A stretch of 64,000 nt of DNA from Augochlora pura (lineage: Eukaryota > Arthropoda > Insecta > Hymenoptera > Halictidae), in contig NC_135782.1 of assembly GCF_028453695.1 (NCBI RefSeq), positions 9,300,001-9,364,000 of the forward strand, given 5' to 3'. A program made the position numbers and the translations under genes. How positions within the stretch are numbered: position 1 is the stretch's first letter; every line of letters starts with the position of its first letter. Under the pieces are notes generated by a model. That model saw nothing but the letters and a program-made list of their open reading frames with translations, was not told where the DNA came from and made no database searches. This document shows positions 34,464-45,803 of this stretch, piece after piece.

Positions 34464-35795
34464 TCAGTTATTTGAGAAACGTTGCTTAAGCATGTGCAGA
34501 ATTGGTGTGGAAACAAGTTGCCAGAAATGATGAAAAATGAGAATATTGTTCTTCTTGAACTTCAATAATTCTTCGATTGCAATTGCAAGGTATATATGTA
34601 AGGAAAGCATCCTTACTTATATTAAATTCACCGTGTAAATAGGTCGATAAGTTAGATCTCCAATAGCATTAAGATAATTGAACGAATAGACATGTGACGT
34701 CAGTGCGACAATATAAGCCGAAGTAGAAAGAACTGAAATTAAATATAAGAAAGCTAATACAGAAAGATAGTGTGAATAATAACATTGAATGTTGTTTCTT
34801 TGTTATTACAGAGAAACAATTCTACCCATTATTCACCAGCAACCTGCACATTGAATAAATCATTATATATATTCAATTTAAAAGTATTAAATGATGTATT
34901 GAAGCTTGCACGATTCTTACGCGACAGAAGACCTTAGGAATATTTCCGTTGTAATCCGTATAAATCCTGACCACGACGACAAACGGTACATCCGCCCTAT
35001 CTGGCTTTCGATCGAATCATGTTCCCCTATCTCTCCGCTATCTATTTCCCGACATTATGTACCACAAAAGCAACACCGCGGACACTAAAATCTGCGGAAA
35101 ACTGTTAACCCGACCGTGGGACTTCGCTATCGGACCTTTACTGCGAAGAATACCGTTCGGCCGGCGTCGCTGTTTTCATAAAATGCTAAAACAGCGTAAC
35201 ATTAATTTTTTATTCTTGACGAGTGGTTCCCGAGAGACTCGCCGATGAACCCCGCGCTTAATGACAATCCCGGCGAGCGATTTTACGAGCGCGCAACGTG
35301 AAGAACGACCGTTGCTACGGGCGCGAACAACAGTTAAGAGAAGAGAGTTGCCGATATCCTGAAGGAGCGCTTAACGGTACGTCGAATCTCGACAGCAACG
35401 AAGATTTCATTTACAACTCCGCGGAGAATTTCCTCTCGTAGCACTCTGAATCAACCGACTGTCCCGGCCGGGAGACAGATTGTTATGAAAACCGACGTAG
35501 AAACTAATTTTAAATCCGGAAGACAATCGTTCATTGTCGTTCGAATATCTCTCTCGTTCCTCCGACGATAAAGCGTTCCTGCATTTGTTTCTACGAAATA
35601 TTGTCAAGATTGTCTGCATTCGGTAATTAGAAGAACTTGAAATTATTATTAATCGAAGTTAGGGTTGCTGTTTTTAAATCGAATTGGGCAAAGACTTTGT
35701 AAACCGACGAAGGTACTGAAAGCGTAGGATGAAATAGAAGATGCAGTTTAATTTTTTCTTTATTTCATAATTGTTCTGAATTGTATATTGTGAAT
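34464..35795. other. Non-coding stretch, no gene seen
   Basis: AT-rich, with a CpG-rich patch at 35.1-35.6 kb. Short frames at 35057-35248 plus and 35407-35619 minus have no recognisable features. Confidence 0.5.
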
Positions 35796-36302
35796 TACAA
35801 AATTATTGGCACATGAATATTTTTACATACAATTGCATATATATTTTTTTTATTTTATATATATTATTTGCAGTTTCTGTATTCACAATTTTATGCGACA
35901 GAATTGTTTGTTCAGAATTAAATATTAATCATTGCGATGGTTATAAAAGTTCATCGATTTGGAAGAAGATCGTGCCTTTTTAGTCAGAACGTAAAAATAT
36001 ACTAATTAATTGCTGACTTATACCGTGAATTCCAAAAGTATTAGATACACATATTTTCGAAAAGGTTGCAAAATTTAGAATTTTCTGTATTAAATTTTCC
36101 TACATCAAATTTATTTACCAATAATTAAAAATTAATCATCGTGTCGCCCATAAAAATGTACCAATTTGAAACAAGATCATGTTTACATAGTTTTTAACTA
36201 TTATTGAAAAATACGATCTTTGCGCCACAGAATTATTCGCACAATTAGAAATTAACCACAGCGTCGGCCATAAAAATATGTCAATTTAAAAGAAGATTGG
36301 CT
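35796..36302. repeat. Degenerate long-unit repeat, three to four copies
   Basis: A block of about 75-80 bp (ACAGAATTATTCGCACAATT, AGAAATTAATCA, GTCGNCCATAAAAAT, TCAATTTGAAAGAAGAT) recurs at 35899-35977, 36108-36182 and 36228-36300. A fainter head near 35796 shares only the first words. Spacing is irregular (about 209 and 120 bp). Confidence 0.6.
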
Positions 36303-38235
36303 CAAGAATCTCTTCAATGTTTCTCGAGAAATTCTAATTCACGCTTGAAATCCGAAAAAAGAGATGCTTAGAAAAAGAGCGCGTTATTATTTTCCGTATC
36401 GAATATTATCGCGACAAAAAATGATGTGCCAGAAAACCATAGAAATTTGATAAAAGACCACGGGTTTCCCGTACGGCCGGTTCGCGAAGAATTGGCATTC
36501 GAGAGAAAGTCAGCCGGCAACGGCCGGGCATTGTGCGACACGAATTCAATTGGCAGGTTAGCGGGCGAGATCGATTCGATCGGGCTCCAAAATGTAATCA
36601 TTAATTAACCCGATGAAATGCGATACAGCGTCAAAGGTTGCGGTTCTTGCGCGCGCGCGCGCGCGCGGGGGGCAGAGATCGGGTCGGGATTACCGGGAAC
36701 GTTAATTCCAGCGTCTCGATGTATGTTTGCCTTCTTGCCGGTGGAAACGCGTAAGCAGTTAAACTAGATCTGCCGCTAATGGCCAAGGCGTCTAATTACA
36801 AGAAGGAAGCGAAGTGTCGTTAGAAATGCTCCCGGATAACCGCTATGATGTCATTTGCTGGCTCGGCTACCTGGCACCCGAGATTGCTTTGAACCGGAAT
36901 TCCAGCTCCCCGCCCCGGGTCCTCGTCGGATCGTTTCTTTTTTCTCCGGTGATCAATCTTGATTACTTTCAAAAAAAGCAGCCGCCGTCGGTTCGATTTC
37001 AATCGTTTAATCCCGTCTCAACGGCGGCGCACCGACGAAATCGATGCTCCGCGACGTGATCGGACAATACGTTCATTATTGTCGCGCGGAAGAAGATTCC
37101 CTCGTTATCATCTCGAGTATTATACCGAGTATGGCAGCGCGAAAATCTGTTTCTTCCGTTCGCGATCGCAACGTATTAGCGGGCCGCGGCAGCGATAATG
37201 TCGAAATTCGACCGTAATCCGGGGGGGTTTCATGGCAATTCCGCGAACGTTGGTTCCGCGGAAATCGCACAAACGTGTACGCACTTTATCAACACACGAA
37301 TCATTTGAATTACAGCCGGCCGTAGCTTTTATGCGCGGGACATCGCCGCTCGTGGTAAAGGGGATCTTTGAAATTCAAATTGCAAAGCCGGAATTATTTC
37401 ATCGTTTTATTCGGGTCGTACGCTTTTATTTCCGGCGCTTGGAAATTGATCAAGTACAGCTTGTTACAAGGCAGACGCGGACGTGTACACGTAATCGTGC
37501 CTGTAAAGACACGAGATTCGAGAGCAATTACATTTTTGTCGTTTTGCGCAATCGCGTTTCGACACCCTCGGGATGTGCAAATATATGCAGAGGTATTGCA
37601 ATTAATTTAATTATAACTTCATTACGTGAACTGGCTATGTTACGCCGTTTAATCGTATGAATATTTTGCAAATCTGACGCTCGATTAAATTCGTTGGGTG
37701 AGAAGAGTAACTTGGTCGATTTATATGATTTTCAGATAATTGTTCACACGTAGGTTCTTCATTCCATAAGACTAGTTTTTCTCCGACCAAATTTGATATT
37801 ATCGTTGACAAAAATCAGCGCCGTGTAATTCTAACGAAGACTCGTATAAAATAAATTTAATAAAAATCACGCTCGCAACCAAACGTCTATTAATGATTAA
37901 TGAAATTCGCGCCGAATAAATCTAATGAAATTATACACGTATCACAGAGACCATAAACAGCTAATACAATTTATATAAAATCGATTTTTAAAAATTACAC
38001 TTACATCACAGTGAGCAGAAATTATCGATACAAAAACGTGTCAAATAAAATTTATGATTCGAGAAATATATTTATAAAACGTTCTCTCATTTTTTTTTAT
38101 ATCACAAACGTTCGCTGCAAGTGAAGATACCATTACAAATTATATTTACGATACGTTTATTAAATATTATAAAAATCCAGGCAATTTCTCTATAAATACT
38201 GTAAAAATAAACAATCCATTTCGAACGGAAAGAGT
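36303..38235. other. Non-coding stretch with CpG-rich patches
   Basis: 36.4-37.6 kb is CpG-rich, with overlapping frames (36959-37198 plus, 37076-37270 minus, 37232-37660 plus) lacking any recognised domain. A GC repeat is annotated at 36649. 37.7-38.2 kb is AT-rich. Confidence 0.5.
36649..36672. repeat. (GC)n microsatellite followed by poly-G
   Basis: About nine GC units, then a run of G. Seen directly. Confidence 0.92.
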
Positions 38236-38264
38236 GCGAGAGAGAGAGTGAGAGAGAGAGAGAC
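38236..38264. repeat. (GA)n microsatellite
   Basis: A GA run with one GTG interruption. Confidence 0.9.
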
Positions 38265-39809
38265 ACATTTTAAAAGTAATATTTTTGCTCGCAATAAACG
38301 TTGATTAAGCAACATAAAAATTCAGAAAATATTCCTATAAATATCGTAAAATTAAAGCAGCCCTTTTTAATCAAATTTCATTGTTCCCTCCGCCGTGTCG
38401 AAAAGCTAATCTAATAAATTCCATGAAAATTACGTTCATAACGCGGCGAGTAGCCAGAAGCTACTGAAATCGGTGCGAAATTTGTATTCGCCCGATTGCC
38501 GGGGAGGCTCGAGAATCGATCTAATCAGTTAGCGAAATTGCAGAGGGCCCGTGAAAAGGAACCCGGCACGGTCACGGGGCGTAGCTCGAACGTTCGCAGG
38601 TCGGAGAAAAACCTGGGGGAACGGTTTCAACGAGAGGATAAAAGTCGTCGCGGCTGGACGAGGGATGGGTAAAAGCAAGAGATTCGAGACGAAATGGGCC
38701 GCGGAAAGAATATTGCTTGTTTTCTGGCTTCTGGAAGTCCTGTCGTGCGGAGACCCTCCGAAAACGATCGTTTCCTTCCAACCACAAATCCCTACAACAG
38801 TGTCTTCTTCTACGGGGGCATTCGTAAATACGTGTACAAACACGTGCGCGCGTGTACACGGCTCTGTCTAGGAATAGCCGGGAGTTTCCAGCTTCCCCCC
38901 TCCCCCTCTGACCGAAAATAATTTCTTCCCCTAGGAACGATTTCCTAACTGCTACGCCGTTTAGAGTATCCTGTGACGCCACTGCGAAACGGTTCGAGTT
39001 GCTACTGCGAGCGAGGCAAACGATTAAATTAACTAACAATTAAATCGCGACAAAAATTCCCTTATACCCTATGATTGATATTACTGATGAGGTCGCGATT
39101 CTAATACAGAGATGCATGAATGCAAACGAGTAGACTGCAGATTTCCTTGCCACTACGGACTGTAAAAACGTGTTAACGATTATGTGAAAATTTTGTTTTA
39201 AACTGGTTTTGCGATATATTTTTTTAGAAATGATAGAGAAATCTGCAGTTTACAGATTAGACTCACCAAACGGGACTGCTAAGGTACTATGTGATGGTAA
39301 CAATGATCGACTCTTACCTGTAACAGAAAACAGACGAACGATTAATATCATAAATTGATTATATTATACAAAATTATATTATAAATTATATTGCATTATA
39401 AATTGTTTTAATTCCTCTACGAATTCAATGGAATTGCTTGAATTCGAGAAAGCAACTTTTACTTTCATTTTTATGTCTACATTAATTATTGTACCATTTC
39501 TTGTAATAACAAGTTTACTTTCCTATCCAAAAATATTCATGTACATTTTTACTCTTACTTTTGTATTTTCATATTAATTATTATATTCTTTCTTACAATA
39601 ATTTGAAAATATTATATTACAGTTCTCAGAGATATCGACGTATGTTTTTAAACGTACTTTCAACATCACTAGTATTTTGTATAAACACCGTAGTGGTTTC
39701 AACGCTTCGACTTACTCATACGTAATTATTTGCTCAGACTTGAAATCAATTGTTACATTAATCCAGCACATCTTAATTGGATCAAGACACGCAAGACTTC
39801 CAATTTTGT
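38265..39809. other. Non-coding stretch; one weak open frame noted
   Basis: A CpG-rich patch at 38.4-39.0 kb carries overlapping frames on both strands (38551-38871 plus; 38529-38843 and 38572-39039 minus). The plus frame has an internal Met (codon at 38665) followed by a hydrophobic stretch (ILLVFWLLEVLSCG) that looks like a signal peptide. With no homology and rival minus-strand frames this is not called a gene. A head-only dispersed motif fragment lies at 39129-39150. Confidence 0.4.
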
Positions 39810-39977
39810 TTAACACATTCGCATCGGACTATTTTTCCTTAAATTTTCATGTAAATCGGGGCATTTTAGCAATTTGAAGATATTTTAACATACAGGTAAA
39901 CGAGAATTCTCGTATCCCGACGACAACGTTTTTCTTTTTGAAACGAGAATTCTCGTATCCCGATGCGAATGTGTTAA
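39810..39977. mobile_element. Compact TTAA element, 168 bp, with paired internal palindromes
   Basis: Perfect 18-bp terminal inverted repeats TTAACACATTCGCATCGG lie at 39810-39827 and, in inverse, 39960-39977, with TTAA as the outermost bases. Inside are two exact 23-bp direct repeats at 39898-39920 and 39941-39963, each containing the 14-bp palindrome ACGAGAATTCTCGT. The second repeat runs into the right terminal repeat. No open frame. It is the smallest TTAA element in the window, with the cleanest ends of any that has only one copy here. Confidence 0.8.
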
Positions 39978-40837
39978 TTCAACGAAATGCTATTACGAAA
40001 ATGTTGAGGTTATCGGCGCGGCAGCGAAACGTTGAACAGTACGACGAGAGTCGAATAGCAAGATGAAAGAAGCCACGAGAGCATAATTACAGCTGTTCAA
40101 ATAACATCCGATAATATGGTTATTACTGTAGATGCAAATGTTCGTATAATATACAAGGAAAACTTGATTTAATCAGCCGGCGAAAACCATCCCGTTACAA
40201 AACGGAGTGTAACCACTTCGCTAACTCTTGCTCGGCCGTGTTTCAAACGATTCTGTAATGAACGCGGCAAAACTCCACGGGAGGAGGGAAAAAGGATCAA
40301 TACTTCATCGGTTGTAACAATTTGTCGCAACGTTACCAGGTATTCAATTCCTTTTCAAACCGTCCAATCCGCCAATCGATTGCACTCTCTCCAATAAAGC
40401 TCGACTCCCCGATTCCTGGCGATACGGTATCAGAGCATCGCGTTACTTTTTACGATATTGCAGCCGTTTAATCACAGTCCCTTTGACGAACACGCGTTTA
40501 GAAAAGTCATCGAGTCGTTCCACTGTTCCAGGTGGCACTGATCAACGATAAGGAAATGAGCGAGCGTACCTAATCGCGACGTTCCGTATTAGTTTCGAGA
40601 AATGAAAGTTACCGCGTTCTGCCTCCAAAAATGTTACGGATCGGCGCAGGTGCGGAGGAACCCTGTTGATTTGCCGAATTGGCTATCGGAGCTTATAAAA
40701 ATGTCTTCGCCCTTTCTTTGCCTCATTCTTATATCTAGACTGCTGTCATGCGGAATAAAAATGATCAAAGTTGATTATAGTAACATACATATTTCTTTTT
40801 TAATAATTTTAGATAGTTGTAAATAATGCAACATAGC
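39978..40837. other. Non-coding stretch, no gene seen
   Basis: Mixed composition, with short unrecognised frames (40602-40826 plus). No repeat or RNA gene could be supported. Confidence 0.5.
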
Positions 40838-41036
40838 TTTACACTCGCCCATTTTTATAGTATTATATCTAGTCTATTTGTTTTTGTAATGAATCCAGAA
40901 ATACATGTAATTGTTACGTTGTCGTTTATATTTAAGTTGTTAAAAATGTAAGCGTTGAACGAGTATCTCAATTTCTGTATATCAGAGGAAATCTTTTTGA
41001 TTTATAGTTAAAATCGTTTCGACTGCAAGGGGTTGA
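40838..41036 (+). mobile_element. TTAA MITE, main family, decayed copy
   Basis: The right end reads ATCGTTTCGACTGCAAGGGG then TTGA, matching the family's ATGGCTTCGAGTGCAAAGGG then TTAA. Upstream blocks also align: ATATCAGAGGAAATC, GATTTATAGTTAAAA. The left end is much weaker (TTTACACTCGCCCATTTTT near 40838). An old copy that has lost its TTAA on the right. Confidence 0.5.
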
Positions 41037-41226
41037 TTTTTGAAAAAAGATTTCCAAGCAAACCCTCTTTATAACAATAAATGCATCTTAATAAAAATAC
41101 ATATAATTAGATAACTTAGAGTCCAGGAAAACATGTACGATATTCTTATTTAACAATTCAATTTAATTCAATTCACGAAATAAAAGTAACGAAAATTATG
41201 CAATGTTTTCATACAAAAATTACAAC

Positions 41227-41257
41227 CAGACCGCGGATTTTATCCATTTAAGGCAGA
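41227..41257 (+). repeat. Dispersed motif copy (plus), head only
   Basis: CCAGACCGCGGATTTTATCC matches the motif head. The AAATAAAAATT part is replaced by ATTTAAGGCAGAATT. Confidence 0.35.
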
Positions 41258-41377
41258 ATTGGATTGGTGTAATTTAAAACAGTGTAGAAATTAAAAGCAT
41301 TTGGGACATCGATGTATTATATTTAATCTACGGAGATAATAAAGAAAGGATAGAAATTGCTACTTGGTTTCTATACT

Positions 41378-41424
41378 TTGCAATTAAGGAGGACAATTTT
41401 TAAATTACATAAAAATCCGCAGTC
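41378..41424 (-). repeat. Dispersed ~45-bp motif copy (minus)
   Basis: The plus strand reads TTTGCAATTAAGG, AGGACAATTTTTAAATTACA, TAAAAATCCGCAGTC. It lies about 120 bp downstream of the plus-strand head at 41227, giving a second inverted pair like 3381/3541. Confidence 0.55.
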
Positions 41425-41765
41425 TAATTTCAAGTTCTAAATGATACAACTTATACGAACATAAATATCATTTAATTTCAATTACGCACACGAAAAACAT
41501 CACCACCGCCACCAAGTGTGAACGCATGCGGATCAATTGAACGCATCGGAACACATTTTTCCCAGGAATTCGCGTGTTCGACAAGCCACGGTAACTCGAC
41601 AATTACAACGCGTCCATTAAAATTCGTTTGATAATCATCTTACCGTGTTTCAACAAATCCCTCGTAGCGTATTATACAGTGTAAAACAGTGCTCGGCCAC
41701 GAACAAAATGGGGAGAAACAGGCGTACAATGGAGCGCAGACATTCCTAAACGGGTGTGCTGCAGA

Positions 41766-41798
41766 CGAGAGAGAGAGAAAGAGAGAAAGAGAGAGAGC
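41766..41798. repeat. (GA)n microsatellite, interrupted
   Basis: A GA run with AAA interruptions. Confidence 0.88.
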
Positions 41799-42830
41799 GG
41801 GCAGATATACCAAATAAACTGTCAGCCGTGCGCCATAGAAGTATGAGAACGTGTCCCGCGTATTTTAATGAGACGCGTTTACATTGCTCCGACCGTTCAT
41901 CCCGGTAATCCTAATTGTATCCGCTTTCGTGCTCTTTTCAGGATACTTCGCAATTAATTCCGCCACGGGAATTTAATCATTTCAGAGAAATATTGCGAAA
42001 AACTACGGCGTTTCAGTGACCGAACGTGATGAAACGTGTTGCGTGTGTCACGTGAAAGAAAAAAAGGTAAAAGAAAGAAAAGTATGTAAAACTGGAGGAA
42101 GAGTGAGAAAAGAGGTTTTTTTCCCCGGAGTACGTCGAATCTCTCTCCATGTCACAATGGTCGAGAAATTCGCTCTCTGCGACCATAATTATTTTAGCGC
42201 GGTTTCAAGGTTTAAGGTTATAGCGTTTGTAGGCCGTAGATTTAATTTCGACGAGAATATTACTAGGTGGAATGTTTGTATTATTAACATTTAGAAAATC
42301 GTAGTGATCAACATTTTTTTATGAGAATTTTTTATTTTATTTTTTCAGCGAGTCTTTTTATTTTAGTTCGCGAAAAATGTACCGGCTAACTCTTGTCGAA
42401 AATATTTTCTTGTCGGATCATTGAGATATATGAAATATGCGGCTCAGCGTGTATTTGTTAAAATTATTTTACACACGAAGGTTGCAGGAACTTGAACGTC
42501 AAATTTATATATCCTTGCTCAGATTTGTGTACTTTTTCACATGAAATAAATTCGAATCTATTACGTTTAATGATTTGCTGTAAGCCTCGTCAAAGTATTA
42601 GGGGTTGTAAATCGTGAGCCATTAGTAGTTCTTCACGCGATGCTTACATCGTAATGAAATCATTCAAATATAATTGCTCGCGTGACAATGTAACTTGTAT
42701 TTTTATATTTAATAAGAAAGAATTTAAACAATTATCTTAATTTTTAATTCAATAAATTTGTCTTTGCAACCTTATATTCCATAATTAAGTTGTCCGACAA
42801 ACTTCATACTTTCAAATATAAAGTTAGATA

Positions 42831-43036
42831 GGATATTACAATTATTTAGGATATTGCTATTATTTAGGATATTACAATTATTTAGGATATTACAATTATT
42901 TAGAATATTACAATTATTTAGGATATTACAATTATTTAGGATATTACAATTATTTCGGATATTACAATTATTTAGGATATTACAATTATTTAGGATATTA
43001 CAATTATTTATGATATTACAATTATTTGGGATATCA
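42831..43036. repeat. Tandem array, 18 bp unit x 11 plus partial
   Basis: The unit GGATATTACAATTATTTA occurs in 11 head-to-tail copies from 42831 to 43028, plus a partial copy. Most are identical; variants occur in copy 2 (TTGCT), copy 5 (GA start), copy 7 (TTTC end) and copy 11 (TG start). Because 18 is a multiple of three, the array stays open and gives a periodic LFRILQ translation, which is an artefact of the period. There are no unique spacers, so it is not a CRISPR array. Confidence 0.95.
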
Positions 43037-43649
43037 AAAAGTCTCAGAGGGTTTGGCAGTTTAAAAAAATGTCTCGAAGCAACAAAGCGAAAGAATTAAT
43101 ATCGGGTAAAGAATTACCCAGCCTCCGGATCGCTGTGCCACGCGTTCGCGAGCTCCGCCACGGGCGAGAGTGTCCCGTAAATCTCGAAATTGAAACGCAA
43201 GTTTTATGGAGATTGCTGGCATTTGGGGTTAACTCTGTCGGTTCACGGTGCTTTATCGCATACGCCGTGGACACTCTAAATGCGTAATACGCCGGACCGT
43301 GTGCATCCGGTCGACTTCTTCCGAATTTACCTCGGTCTCGTCGCAATTCTCGCTTATGTAAATTCCGGATTAGGTCCCTGTGGTTACGAAACTTTCCAGG
43401 AACTTCCTACGGGGAAACGATCACTTCGCCGTGAGTGAAAGAATCAGCGACGCTGTCTACCCTTTAGTATCTCTACTTTCTCCAACTTTTCTACAGTGAC
43501 ATCGTTGATCCAACTTACGACGTATTAAAGACACCTTCTTGACTATGTTTGTTAAAAATATATTATATCTTTTAAATGCTAGGATTTGAATCGTTTCAAG
43601 TAAACATTTATCTAAAATAATTTTCTGAATTAAATATCTTTAGGCGAAG
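43037..43649. other. Non-coding stretch
   Basis: A short CpG-rich patch (43.08-43.35 kb) with overlapping plus and minus frames, then AT-rich sequence. No gene supported. Confidence 0.5.
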
Positions 43650-43850
43650 ATTTTGTTCGAGTAATTCTATATTCAAACAATGATTCTTTATATAAATAAT
43701 ACTTTATACAAATAATTTTTTATACGAATGACAATCCATTATTTAAATAATTCTCTATTCGAATAGTAATTCTTTATAATTCTTTATTCGAATGACAATT
43801 CTGTATTCGAATAGTAATTGCTTTTGAATAGAATATTTAACGAATAAAGT
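43650..43850. repeat. Degenerate AT-rich tandem array
   Basis: Variants of AATTCTTTATTCGAATGACA and ATTCGAATAGTAATTC recur about every 20-30 bp (near 43672, 43742, 43768, 43785 and 43805). Confidence 0.55.
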
Positions 43851-45220
43851 TGTATTCGTTTATCTTTATCTTTTAAATTCTACTTATTTAATAAAATACA
43901 ATTCAAATCACCTTCACTAACAGACCGGTTAAGCCAAAGGTTCCACAGTTCGAAAATCCTTATATTCAACTACCAACGATGATTCCATAATCGTCGAAAT
44001 TATTTACGAGTTATTTTCATTAAGACGAGATAATTGATATAATTAAATAATCGAATGATCGAATCGAGGGGAGAGTCGACGTATTCAACGATCGGTATGA
44101 TAAATCAGAAGTGAAAGGCAATTAACGATGTTATTAATCTGTGTCAAAATCGTGAGTGAAAAATTGGTACAAAAAATTCGTGCAGAACGCCTTTAATTCT
44201 CTATTTAATAAATCCATAAAATATAATCATCAAAATCGCTACAATACTGTATCATGCGATTCGATGTAATTCTATGATTACTAAATCATTTTCTGGAACC
44301 GCGGTAAATAATACAATCAAGACGAAGTAAAATATCTCTGAATTTAATACTAGAGAACACGTTCGCTGATCCACCAGATCCGTGCCGTCCAACAACAAAA
44401 ATCCTCGGAATCCGAGGGGTAGGAAATTAGTAATTAAACGACGATCAGAATAACCGGAAGCGAGCAGCGCTCTCCGTATCTGCCGCCGGTGGGGAGCAAC
44501 TCGTCAAGGAGACGGTCGTGTTTACAATTAAAACTATTGTAATTACTGGCTCGTTGCTGGGACATTCTCTCGGCGGGAACGGCGGCCCGTCGCCGGACGG
44601 CGGGCGAATTAAAGGCAGCGCGCGCGCGGCCAAACAAGGGGAATTAAAAAGTTTGCGGATAAAAAGACCGACCGGGGAGGGGAGAGGAGGAAAAAAAAGG
44701 AACGGAAGAAAACGGGTCGTCGGCGACGGAGTGGTGCTCGATTTTGGAACGGCATCCGAGTTAAAAGACGCGCTTGAAACCGTGGCAAGCGGTGGCTCTC
44801 TCATCGCGCGATATTCTTGCGCCGCGATTAGGGACGGTCGCGGGGATCGTGTCTCTAATTAAAACAATTATGAAGGTCCGTTTACCCGGATCCCAGGGGC
44901 CAACCGAATGCAAAAGAAGGATAATTGGCTTCGAACGGTACGAATTTAATTGCGATAGTCTCTCCGCCGTAATCCAGCGGCGGATCAAGGTAACGGAATT
45001 TCGTGCTCGCCCGCCGTGCCACCGAGGATTTATTTTTAATATTCCGCGAACGAGAGGCAAACGTAACTGCGGCACTTGCTACGTCTGTAAGTGTTCGAAG
45101 TCGTTCAAGCAAATGTTTAGTCGAATAAAAAACTTGCACAGTGAATCAAATAAAAATTATAACGTTTAAGCTTTCGTTTTAAGTTTTCGATAGAAATCCT
45201 TGAATAAGTCAAAGAAAATA
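43851..45220. other. Non-coding stretch with CpG-rich patch
   Basis: 44.4-45.06 kb is CpG-rich, with frames open on both strands (44518-44862 plus, 44445-44804 minus, 44761-45075 minus, 44774-45169 plus) and no domain visible. AT-rich elsewhere. Confidence 0.5.
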
Positions 45221-45457
45221 TTAATCCTTCGCACTCGGCGCCATCGTGGATGTTACCTACCAACGCTTATTAACAATAATATTACTATATAGTATACGAT
45301 ATATGTGTATATGTATACATATGTATACGTATGTATACATATGTATATGTATATAATATTGTTATAATAATATTCGATTTATATGAATTTGTAGACATCG
45401 AGAAATAGTTGCAAATCGTTAATAAACTTTAATGTTTAGTCATATACAAAGGGTTAA
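45221..45457. mobile_element. Probable decayed TTAA element, 237 bp, with AT palindromic core
   Basis: The left end TTAATCCTTCGCACTCGG and the right end CAAAGGGTTAA share a diverged TTAACCCTT-type inverted repeat. The centre (45289-45375) is a TATACATATG-rich self-complementary run with arms ATAATATTACTATA and TATAATATTGTTAT-like. The ends are weak, so the boundaries are tentative. Confidence 0.45.
45307..45357. repeat. (GTATACAT)n-type alternating purine-pyrimidine run
   Basis: Repeated GTATACATAT/GTATATGTAT words forming a long, nearly perfect palindromic AT run. It can extrude a cruciform in principle. Confidence 0.85.
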
Positions 45458-45803
45458 GATGTATCGAACACAATGTATATAGTTTTATAAAGAAGATTCT
45501 TTTCACCCTTATTTTTTTATTGGACACAAACTTTTATACAGATTTTTCTCTAAAACGATTTATTGCTAGCCGAATGCCGAGAAATTTTTGTTCTGTAATT
45601 TTAGAAAGAATTCTTCGTTGATTCTGCGTTAGTGACTGACTTTTTACTATTGATCGATTCGCAACAGGTAGGGTGGTCTACTTAAATTGATCCAATCAAA
45701 TATCTTTGAAACTGTAATCTGATATTAACCTCTTAGGCAGGACACGCCATTATAGTAGGTTTTCGCAGATGTTTCGTGCTTTACTCAATTGTATTATTAG
45801 TTA

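Larger units (their letters stand above)
41037..42830. other. Non-coding stretch with motif fragments and a GA repeat
   Basis: Mostly AT-rich. Dispersed motif copies at 41227-41257 and 41378-41424 and a GA run at 41766-41798 are annotated. The frame at 42016-42294 is short, basic and unrecognised. Confidence 0.5.

Noticed and set aside
35106..35120. TTAACCCGACC as a possible TTAA-element end
   Set aside because: No inverted partner within several hundred bases and no similarity to the family ends beyond TTAACCC.
38551..38871. Possible secreted protein exon with a signal-like hydrophobic stretch
   Set aside because: Two minus-strand frames are open over the same bases, no homology is recognised, and CpG-rich composition makes long frames common here. 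RNA evidence would be needed.
42831..43036. CRISPR-like regular repeat array
   Set aside because: Units are head-to-tail with no unique spacers, and the setting is a eukaryotic genome. It is a plain 18-bp tandem repeat.
42854..43099. 81-residue protein with LFRILQ repeats
   Set aside because: The frame exists only because the tandem unit is 18 bp. Its periodic sequence is the translated repeat.
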